DNA of 47,939 nt from Streptomyces globisporus (GTDB lineage: Bacteria; Actinomycetota; Actinomycetes; Streptomycetales; Streptomycetaceae), in contig NZ_QWFA01000017.1 of the NCBI RefSeq assembly GCF_003501885.1, positions 1 to 47,939 on the forward strand, read 5' to 3'. Of the stretch, positions 35,162 through 41,936 are shown in pieces (the stretch's first letter is position 1; each line of letters begins with the position of its first letter). Below the pieces are notes generated by a model. The model had not been told where the DNA came from. It was given only the letters and a program-made list of their open reading frames with translations, and ran no database searches. The translations under genes were made by a program, and so were the position numbers.

Positions 35162-36025
35162 ATGAACCTGCCCCTGATCGTCGGCGTCGACGGCTCCGAA
35201 CCCAGCCTGCGGGCCGTCGACTGGGCGGCCGACGAGGCGGCCCTGCGCCGGGTGCCCCTGCGGATCGTGTACGCCTCCCTGTGGGAGCGCTACGAAGGGC
35301 CCGCACTCGCGCCGGAGGTGGGCAGCACGTCCGGGCGTGTCACCGCGGAGGACATCCTCGCGGCCGCGTCCCTGCGGGCGCTGCGCCATCATGCCGAGCT
35401 GTCCGTGACGACCGCCGACGTGCTGGAGGAGCCTGAGTACGCCCTCGTGCGCGAAAGCCGCGACGCGTCCGCCGTGGTCGTAGGCACCCGTGGACGCAGC
35501 GGTCTCGCAGATCTGCTTCTGGGCTCCGTCAGCCTGACCGTGGCCGCACAAGCGGACTGCCCGGTCATCGTGATCCGCGGCAACCACAGCAACCGCGCTG
35601 TCGGCAGAGGTCAGGACCACATAGTCGTCGGAGTGGCCGATGCGCCGACAGCGGCCGTGCGCTTCGCCTACGCCGAGGCGAAGCGGCGCGGTGTCGCGAT
35701 GGAAGCGGTACGGGCGTGGCGGTGCCCCATGCACGAGACGGTCGACCACCCTCTGCTCACGGGTGGTCCCGAGCGGCTGCACGAGGAAGGGGCGGCCAAG
35801 GAGCTGGAGGAAGCTCTCGCCGACGCGCCCATGGAGGTTCGGCTGCGGCGGCGCACAGCGGAGGGCCCCGCCCACAGGGTCCTCCTGGCCGCCTCGCGAG
35901 ACGCCGGCCTCCTCGTCGTCGGCCGACGACGCCCCGGCCGCCTGGGGCCCCGTCTTGGACGGGTCGCCCACACGGTCCTGCACCACTCCGGCTGCCCTGT
36001 CGTGGTCGTGCCGGAACCGGAGTGA
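35162..36025 (+). CDS. Universal stress protein, two Usp domains (5 of 7)
   Basis: The product is 287 residues, ATG 35162, 5 nt after the alcohol dehydrogenase stop; SD GGAGGCTGAGAGC lies inside that gene. First half: LPLIVGVDGSEPSLRAVDWA and AVVVGTRGRSGLADLLLGSV, canonical for ATP binding. Second half: HIVVGVADAPTAAVRFAYAE and VVGRRRPGRLGPRLGRVAHT, degenerate. Last gene of the operon. Confidence 0.92.
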   Translation: MNLPLIVGVDGSEPSLRAVDWAADEAALRRVPLRIVYASLWERYEGPALAPEVGSTSGRVTAEDILAAASLRALRHHAELSVTTADVLEEPEYALVRESRDASAVVVGTRGRSGLADLLLGSVSLTVAAQADCPVIVIRGNHSNRAVGRGQDHIVVGVADAPTAAVRFAYAEAKRRGVAMEAVRAWRCPMHETVDHPLLTGGPERLHEEGAAKELEEALADAPMEVRLRRRTAEGPAHRVLLAASRDAGLLVVGRRRPGRLGPRLGRVAHTVLHHSGCPVVVVPEPE

Positions 36026-36192
36026 GGGGAAAGCTCCGACGCGGGACGACGGGGGGAATCGCTTCTGCCGGGCGGTGGCGTGCCCCCGTTCACCCGCGAC
36101 ACATGGGTGAAGCACCTATCGGAGAGTCCGCGGTGACGGGACAGCTGGACTGCCGAGCTGCGAGGGAGTCGCTGGACGGTGCCCCGGGGCGC

Positions 36193-37011
36193 TCACGGAC
36201 CGCGGTCGGTCCGGTCAGTGGCCGACGTCGCGGGCTCTGCGGTCAGCACGAGGTTGGAACGGTAGGTGCGGCGGTCGCTGTCCCAGTCGGCGCAGGTGAT
36301 CAACGTCAGTGTGGGGGTCATGGTCGAGCCGTAGGCGGGGTCGAGGTCGCTGGGACCGAACATGTTGTCGTAGGTGTCGTTGCCGTTGAAGTCGATGCCG
36401 TGGACGACGACGGCGTTCTCGTTCCGCAGGCTCTTGGCGGTTTCGTCATTGACCGTGATGGTGCGGTGGTAGGCGTGCGAGGCGCCCTTGGGGAAGCGGT
36501 CGCCCGCGAGGGCCGAGTGGTCGGCCCCGGTGTCGCCGGTGGTGGTGAGCGAGGCGCCGATCTTGCCGTAGAAGGGCAGGCCCTCGGTCGTGTTGAGGCT
36601 GAGCTGTCCGTTGTGCTGCTTGGCCGCGGAGGCCGGCGGGCATCGGCCCTCGGCCCCGATGTGGAAGTGCTGGGCGTGCGGGGCGTCTGCGAGCAGACCC
36701 TGCGTCTTGATCGTCACGGGGGTCTGGTTCCCCTTGAGGTGCACCGTGGCCGTACCCGAGCCGGTCACCTTGCTCGTGGGGATCGGCGAGAGTGCCGTGT
36801 GCAGTTCCCCGTTACGCGGGGCGCTCGCAGAGCAGGCGCATACCGGTGCTTTATGGCGACCTGCGGAGGTGCGCGTGGTGCGGCGGCCATCCCAGACGCG
36901 CATTCGGGGGGCCGGTGCGAGCAACGACGCCTTGTAGGTGGCGTGGTTGTTCAGCATGAGATGGTCCATCGACCAGGACTGAGGTGGTCCGCCGGTCGAC
37001 CGGCGGACCAC
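36193..37011 (-). pseudogene. Chimera: CHRD-domain secreted protein fused to a sortase C-terminal tail
   Basis: The middle of this frame is a CHRD-type secreted protein: SKVTGSGTATVHLKG, GLLADAPHAQHFHIGAEGRC, HSALAGDRFPKGASHAYHRT, VVHGIDFNGNDTYDNMFGPS. After DLDP (about nt 36335) it switches to a class F sortase end, TPTLTLITCADWDSDRRTYR, with the catalytic Cys in TLITC and the Arg in DRRTYR. The sortase His region is absent. The N-terminus lacks a signal peptide (HKAPVCACSASAPRN), and the frame opens inside a palindrome. In many Streptomyces a CHRD gene precedes a class F sortase gene, so an internal deletion joining them in frame is the simple explanation. Non-functional as a sortase. Confidence 0.7.
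36984..37011. terminator. 28-bp perfect palindrome downstream of the cNMP-binding gene
   Basis: GTGGTCCGCCGGTC followed by its exact complement GACCGGCGGACCAC, centre at 36997/36998. It lies 55 bp past the stop of the minus-strand gene at 37067, so it is a probable terminator. A perfect palindrome without loop could also bind a dimeric protein. Confidence 0.5.
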
Positions 37012-37066
37012 TCACTGCTCGCGTCGTGCGCGGCACGAGATGATCGGCGGCGTGCGAAGGGCGTGC

Positions 37067-37522
37067 TCACGCTCCGACTTCGTCGCCGTGATGAGCGTTC
37101 GGGTTGAGCAGCCGCTCACGTGTCGCTCGGAGCCGGCATGCGACCACCGAGCCGACCCAGACAGCGATCGAGCGCCCGAACTCCGCGTCCGCGGCACACA
37201 TGGCCCGTACTGTCGCCGCGTCGAACTCCCAGGCGCGCACCTGACTCAAAGCCTGGGCGCCCAACTGCCACCGGTAGGGCGGAAAGTGCCAGGACCATCC
37301 GAGAAGCTCCTCATGACCCAGAGAATCGATGGTCGGGGCCGACTGCCCGAGGGCTTGCGAGTCGAGGGCCACAGTGCCGCTCCGGATCACCCAGAACCGG
37401 TCTGCGGGCTCGCCCTCCTCAAGCAGACGGGCACCCGGCTCGAACACGGCTTCCCGGGCCGTGCGCATCAGCCGGTTCCGGTGTGCGGTCGGCAGGGCCG
37501 CTGTCATCATGGTGGTGATCAT
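37067..37522 (-). CDS. Stand-alone cyclic-nucleotide-binding (Crp-type) domain protein
   Basis: The product is 151 residues from ATG 37522 (SD GAAGAAGGGAACC). It contains one cNMP-binding beta-roll: EAVFEPGARLLEEGEPADRF, WVIRSGTVALDSQALGQS, IDSLGHEELLGWSWHFPPYR, then the helix DAATVRAMCAADAEFGRSIA. There is no HTH, so it does not bind DNA by itself. The usual phosphate-binding cassette (GE..L) appears as GHEELLGWSW. Similar stand-alone domains are found in actinobacterial stress clusters. Ligand unknown. A weak cluster box lies 123 bp upstream. Confidence 0.85.
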   Translation of the reverse strand: MITTMMTAALPTAHRNRLMRTAREAVFEPGARLLEEGEPADRFWVIRSGTVALDSQALGQSAPTIDSLGHEELLGWSWHFPPYRWQLGAQALSQVRAWEFDAATVRAMCAADAEFGRSIAVWVGSVVACRLRATRERLLNPNAHHGDEVGA

Positions 37523-37869
37523 CGTGCCGGTTCCCTTCTTCCTCCGACTGCTGTCCGGCCGTGGCATGCTGCCGGCCGGAATCGCATGCGCCTATGGCGA
37601 GGACTCTTGGCTCAGACTGTTCCCCAGCAGGGGGTATGAGCCATGTGCCGTTCGGCCCCGCTGGGGAGCCGTCCGGCTTACCGGCCTGCCCGGTTGTGCC
37701 GCTGCGCCCCCAGGAGGAGCGCCGGACGAAGGAGCGCGGGATTCAGCTTGCGGCGGCCTGCTCCGCAGGGCCGGGCGCCCGGCCCTGGGCCCCGTGCTGT
37801 CGCAGGCTCATACGGTGGTCCTTCGAGGCTGGACGCCAACCCCATGGGGGCGTGGTGCCGTCTGGCGGA
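37523..37869. other. Intergenic region between the antiporter and the cNMP-domain gene
   Basis: About 350 bp without a supported gene. It includes GTGCCGTTCGGCCCCG (37645-37660), an imperfect cluster box inside a larger dyad (CCCCAGCAGG.. CGCTGGGG), which could be an operator for the cNMP gene or an antiporter terminator. Confidence 0.35.
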
Positions 37870-39045
37870 TCAGGGCACCGGCGTGCTGCGGCGCGGTGAG
37901 CGCCTCGCATCCGAGGGGCGCGGACCCGTGAAGCGGGTGATGACCGGGCCGGCCACGGCGAGCAGGAGGACATAGGCGGCCACCAGGGCGCCGAGCCGGT
38001 CATGGCCGGTGCCCATGAGGCCGATGATGACGATGGAGAACTCGCCCCGGGCGATGAGCGCGGTTCCTGCCCTCAGCCGTCCTCGGCCTCCCGCTCCTTC
38101 GCGGCGTGCCGCGTACCAACCGGACGCCACCTTCGTCGCGGCGGTGACCACGGCCAGGAGCAGGGCGGCCGGAAGTACCGGCAGCAGCGAGTCCGGTGGG
38201 ATGGACAGGCCGATGGCGAGGAAGAACACCGCGGCGAACAGGTCTCGCAGCGGGCTCAGTACCTTCCGTGCCCGGTCGGCCGCTTCGCCCGTGAGGGAGA
38301 GCCCGACCAGGAAGGCGCCGACCGCCGCCGAGACGTGGACGGCCTCCGCGAGGGCCGCGACCACCAGTGTCACGCCCAGGACGCGCAGCAGCAGCTGCTC
38401 CGCGTCGGGGTGCGACAGCAGTCGTCCCAGGTGGTGCCCCCACCAGTAGGACATGGCGAGCGCGGCCACGACAGCGCCCAGGGCCAGCAGTACTCCGAGC
38501 AGGGCCTGCTGCCATGTGCCTCCGGCGGCCACGACGGCGAGCAGCGGGAGGTACGCGGCCATCGCGAAGTCCTCCAGTACCAGCACGGACAGTACTGCCG
38601 GGGTCTCGCGGTTGCTCATCCTCCGCAGGTCGCCCAGGAGCCGGGCGATGATGCCCGAGGAGGAGATGTAGGTCACCCCGGCGAGCGCGAGGACGCCTCC
38701 TGCGTCCAGTCCGAGCAACCATCCCGCCACCGCACCGGGGGTCGCGTTCAGTACGAGGTCGACCCATGCCGAGGGGAGGTGGCGACGCAGGCTGACCGTG
38801 AACTCCGGCACGGTGAAATCGAGACCGAGCACCAGCAGCAGAAGGACGACGCCGATGCCCGCGCCGGTTTCCACGAAGGAGCCGGCTGCTGGGACGGGGG
38901 CGATTCCTCCCTCGCCCAGCGCCAGGCCGGCCAGGAGATACAGCGGGACCGGGGACAACGCGAAACGTCGCGCCAGCGTGCCGAGCAGGCTCAGGAAGGT
39001 GAGGATGATGCCCAGCTCCAGCAGCAGGGCGACCGAGATATGCAT
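37870..39045 (-). CDS. CPA2-family cation:proton antiporter (KefB/AmhT-like)
   Basis: The product is 391 residues of almost continuous membrane helices: LLLELGIILTFLSLLGTLAR, GAGIGVVLLLLVLGLDFTVP, LALAGVTYISSSGIIARLLG, VSAAVGAFLVGLSLTGEA, AAVFFLAIGLSIPPDSLLPV and ALIARGEFSIVIIGLMGT. The Na+/H+-exchanger fold and the GEFS motif are typical of K+(NH4+)/H+ antiporters that need a soluble RCK/TrkA-type subunit. That partner ends 4 bp upstream. Likely role: pH and K+ homeostasis when respiration fails. C-terminal cytosolic domain is absent, as expected if supplied by the neighbour. Confidence 0.93.
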   Translation of the reverse strand: MHISVALLLELGIILTFLSLLGTLARRFALSPVPLYLLAGLALGEGGIAPVPAAGSFVETGAGIGVVLLLLVLGLDFTVPEFTVSLRRHLPSAWVDLVLNATPGAVAGWLLGLDAGGVLALAGVTYISSSGIIARLLGDLRRMSNRETPAVLSVLVLEDFAMAAYLPLLAVVAAGGTWQQALLGVLLALGAVVAALAMSYWWGHHLGRLLSHPDAEQLLLRVLGVTLVVAALAEAVHVSAAVGAFLVGLSLTGEAADRARKVLSPLRDLFAAVFFLAIGLSIPPDSLLPVLPAALLLAVVTAATKVASGWYAARREGAGGRGRLRAGTALIARGEFSIVIIGLMGTGHDRLGALVAAYVLLLAVAGPVITRFTGPRPSDARRSPRRSTPVP

Positions 39046-39049
39046 TCGC

Positions 39050-39535
39050 TCAACCCTGGACGATCTGTTCCACTGCGGCGATTCCCTCGTGGGTCCCGAT
39101 CACCACCAGTACGTCCCCCGCACTGAGGACCTTCTCCGGCCCAGGGGACGGAATGACCTCCTCACCGCGGACGATCGCCACGATCGAGGCTCCCGTCCGG
39201 GTCCGTGCCCTGGATTCTCCCAGTGGGCGGCCGACGTACGGGGTGCCGGCGAGCACCTCGACCTGCCCGGCGCTGAGCCCGGGCACCTCTTTGGTCAGAT
39301 CCGCGAACCGCTCGGCGATGCGCGGCGCGCCCAGGATGTCGGCGAGGACATCGGCCTCCTCGCTGGTGAGCCGGAACACGGCCTGTGCCTGATCCGGGTC
39401 CCCCTCTCCGTAAACCGCCAGTTCGAAGTCGCCCGAGCGCCGTGCGACCACACCGACCTTGTCGCCCTCCAGATTGACGAACTCGTAGAGGAGTCCCACA
39501 CCCGGCAGTAGCACTTCGTTGACGTCCACGTGCAC
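39050..39535 (-). CDS. TrkA-C type regulatory subunit of the CPA2 antiporter
   Basis: The product is 161 residues, GTG 39535 (SD GGATGGGATGA). N-terminal strands (VDVNEVLLPGVGLLYEFVNL, GDKVGVVARRSGDFELAVYG) resemble KhtS/AmhM-type subunits. The RCK_C (TrkA-C) domain covers about residues 75-160 (LSAGQVEVLAGTPYVGRPLG, GASIVAIVRGEEVIPSPGPE, LSAGDVLVVIGTHEGIAAVE). It probably gates the antiporter in response to a nucleotide. Tightly coupled to the antiporter gene, which starts 4 bp after its stop. Confidence 0.92.
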   Translation of the reverse strand: MHVDVNEVLLPGVGLLYEFVNLEGDKVGVVARRSGDFELAVYGEGDPDQAQAVFRLTSEEADVLADILGAPRIAERFADLTKEVPGLSAGQVEVLAGTPYVGRPLGESRARTRTGASIVAIVRGEEVIPSPGPEKVLSAGDVLVVIGTHEGIAAVEQIVQG

Positions 39536-39881
39536 TCATCCCATCCGCCGTGAATTGGTTGTCGTGCGGCTCGGCACCCGACTGCCGCGCCCTGGGTATT
39601 CGGCATCCGAGGGCACCAGCTCAAGTTCCGGCCTCGGCCGCGGAGCCCCGCGGGGCACTCTTCCCCGCGTTGTGCTGGGACCGGCAGGGCCCAAACGGCC
39701 CCGGACGGAGGGCCGGACGGGCCCCGTACGACAACTGGCACCGGTCGGGTTGCCGGAGCTGTCGTGTCGGACGAGCGTGGGGGGCCGGTCGGCCCTGAAA
39801 GTGGCCCACAGGCCCCATGACAGGGGAGCACGTGTGGGGTGAGCTGGGAGACGAGAGTCAGGCGGCCCCGACGCAGGAGGC
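39536..39881. other. Divergent promoter region with several boxes
   Basis: 346 bp with no gene, between the antiporter operon (minus) and universal stress gene 6 (plus). It holds the box pair 39781-39816 and a looser pair GGGACCGGCAGGGCCC (39677-39692) / GGGCCCAAACGGCCCC (39687-39702) that may serve the antiporter side. Confidence 0.5.
39781..39816. promoter_or_regulatory. Paired palindromic boxes upstream of universal stress gene 6
   Basis: GGGGCCGGTCGGCCCT (39781-39796) and GTGGCCCACAGGCCCC (39801-39816), 20-bp offset, 65 bp before the ATG at 39882. This is the same geometry, including the 65-bp distance, as at the operon starting at 33204. Confidence 0.65.
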
Positions 39882-40802
39882 ATGATGAGTGGTCTGGTGG
39901 TTGTGGGTGTGGACGGGTCGGAGCCGAGTTTCGCCGCGGTGGAGGCGGCGGCTCGGGAGGCGCGGGCGCGCGGAACAGGGCTGCGGGTGGTGCACGCGCT
40001 GGTCTGGCCGGTGACGTACGTGCTTTCTCGCCCTTCTCCAGGAGGCGCGTCGCCGCTGGGGCCGCCGCCGATGGATCCGTCGGAGGACGGGCTTCGGAAG
40101 ATGGCCGGGGGTCTGGTGACCGAGGCGGTCGGGCGGGCGCAGGCGGTGGCGCCGCATGTCGAGGTCAGTCACGCCGTGGTGACCGGCGAGCCCCTGACCG
40201 TCCTGGAGGCGGAATCCCGTGCGGCCGAGCTGGTCGTGGTGGGGTCCCGGGGGTTGGGCGGGTTCGTGGGGCTGCTGGCCGGGTCGACGGCGGTGCACCT
40301 GGTGGCACACGGGCGGTGCCCGGTGCTGGTGGTTCGCGAGCAACCCCTCGCGGACGGTCCGGTCGTGCTGGGCGTCGACGGGTCAGAGGCGGGCGCACCG
40401 GCGGTCGATTTGGCCTTCGCCACGGCGGAGAGGCGGAAGGCCCCCCTGGTGGCGCTGCACGCCTGGACGACGTGGAACGCGCCACTGCCCGCTCCGCAGG
40501 ACGCTTCCGCTCCGTACGCCAACCCACCGGGCGCTCTCGCCGAGGAGGAGGACACACTGCTGTCCGAGGCGCTCGCGGGCTACCGGGCACGGTATCCGGA
40601 CGTGGTGGTGGAGCGCCGGGTGGTGCACGGCCGAACGCGTGAGGCGCTGATCGACGCGAGCCGCTCCGCACAGCTGATGGTGGTCGGCGCTCGAGGACGC
40701 GGCGGGTTCGCCGGACTGCTGCTCGGCTCGGTCAGCCAGGCCGTGCTGCACCACGCCCACTGCCCGGTCGTCGTGGTGCGGGCGGCGGGCGCGCGGCACT
40801 GA
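39882..40802 (+). CDS. Universal stress protein, two Usp domains (6 of 7)
   Basis: The product is 306 residues; ATG 39882 (or 39885) after SD GCAGGAGGC. Both halves keep the full nucleotide motif: VVGSRGLGGFVGLLAGST and VVGARGRGGFAGLLLGSV. This sets it and the next protein apart from the five copies at 27.9-36.0 kb, whose second halves are degenerate. Sequence begins SGLVVVGVDGSEPSFAAVEA and ends LHHAHCPVVVVRAAG. A true ATP-binding Usp is likely. Confidence 0.93.
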   Translation: MMSGLVVVGVDGSEPSFAAVEAAAREARARGTGLRVVHALVWPVTYVLSRPSPGGASPLGPPPMDPSEDGLRKMAGGLVTEAVGRAQAVAPHVEVSHAVVTGEPLTVLEAESRAAELVVVGSRGLGGFVGLLAGSTAVHLVAHGRCPVLVVREQPLADGPVVLGVDGSEAGAPAVDLAFATAERRKAPLVALHAWTTWNAPLPAPQDASAPYANPPGALAEEEDTLLSEALAGYRARYPDVVVERRVVHGRTREALIDASRSAQLMVVGARGRGGFAGLLLGSVSQAVLHHAHCPVVVVRAAGARH

Positions 40803-40929
40803 CACGCCCCGGCGCGGGGCCGGCCGGCGCGTTCTGAGGTGCTGACGCGGACTGCCGAACAGACGGTGATGGCACCGCAGGGCATGTGCGCGCGCAAAGC
40901 GGGTGCCCTACTCGGTCGCGACGGCATCA

Positions 40930-40967
40930 GGGCCGCCTTCAGGACCGAGTGGTCCTGACGGCGGCCC
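40930..40967 (+). terminator. 17-bp stem hairpin between universal stress genes 6 and 7
   Basis: GGGCCGCCTTCAGGACC, loop GAGT, GGTCCTGACGGCGGCCC; 16 of 17 positions pair. It lies 128 bp after one stress gene and 88 bp before the next. A terminator is likely. It could also work as an attenuator or operator, since the arms are rich in GGNCC half-sites and no separate box pair was found for gene 7. Confidence 0.65.
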
Positions 40968-41054
40968 ATTAGTCCCTGGGCGCAACGGATGGGCTGCGAC
41001 AAGGATGAGGATCAAGGAGCCGCTCATCGGCGGCGCCCAGGACGGGAGACTGCA

Positions 41055-41936
41055 ATGACTGATCCGGTGATCGTAGGGGTGGATGGTTCCGCTTCCAGCC
41101 TTGAGGCGGTCGACGTGGCCGCTCGTGAGGCGCGCCTGCGCGGTGCCCCGCTGCGGATCGTGCACGCGTTCGGCCATGCGCCCGGGCACCGACCGGCCGG
41201 CGGGCCGCCGTGGAGCCCGGCCGACCACGGTCTGGAGCCGATGGCCCGGGGGGTGCTGGCCGATGCCGAGGAACGGGCCCACGCGGCGGCACCGGGCGTG
41301 GCCGTGACCCGGTCGGTGGTGGCGGGGGAGGCGTTGGAGGTGATGGAGATCGAATCGAGGTCGGCCTCCTTGGCCGTCGTCGGCAGCCGGGGGCTGAGCG
41401 GGTTCTCAGGGTTGCTGCTGGGCTCGACGGCGGTGCGTCTGGCCGCGTACGGCCGTTGCCCGCTGATGGTGGTGCGAGGCCGCACCGAGCCGTCCGGAGC
41501 GGTGCTGCTGGCCGTCGACGGGTCCGATGCCGGTGGGGCGGCGGTGGAGTTCGCGTTTGCCGAGGCCGCTCTGCGCGGGGTACCGCTGGTGGCCCTGCAC
41601 GTCTGGAACACCTGGAGCGAGGGTGCCTACGAAGGCCCCGGCGACCCCATCAACGCCATGGTGGTGGACATCGAACGGCTCCGAGAGGCCGAGCAGCGCC
41701 TGTTGGACGAGACGGTCGCGCCCTGGCAGAAGGTCTTTCCTCACGTCACGGTGGAGCGGCGGCTGGAGCGTGCCCGGATCCGCCCGGCCCTGCTCGACGC
41801 CAGCCGCGACGCCCAGCTGGTCGTCGTCGGAGCCCGGGGACGCGGTGGTTTCACCGGCCTGCTGCTCGGCTCCGTCAGCCAGGCCCTGCTGCATCATGCC
41901 CACTGCCCCGTCACCGTGGTCCGTGGCCAGGGATGA
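41055..41936 (+). CDS. Universal stress protein, two Usp domains (7 of 7)
   Basis: The product is 293 residues, ATG 41055 (SD GACGGGAGAC). Both Usp halves have canonical ATP motifs (VVGSRGLSGFSGLLLGST, VVGARGRGGFTGLLLGSV). It is the closest paralogue of the protein at 39882. Its TGA overlaps the ATG of the P-type ATPase (ATGA), so the two are co-translated, suggesting that the stress protein may act with the pump. Confidence 0.93.
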   Translation: MTDPVIVGVDGSASSLEAVDVAAREARLRGAPLRIVHAFGHAPGHRPAGGPPWSPADHGLEPMARGVLADAEERAHAAAPGVAVTRSVVAGEALEVMEIESRSASLAVVGSRGLSGFSGLLLGSTAVRLAAYGRCPLMVVRGRTEPSGAVLLAVDGSDAGGAAVEFAFAEAALRGVPLVALHVWNTWSEGAYEGPGDPINAMVVDIERLREAEQRLLDETVAPWQKVFPHVTVERRLERARIRPALLDASRDAQLVVVGARGRGGFTGLLLGSVSQALLHHAHCPVTVVRGQG

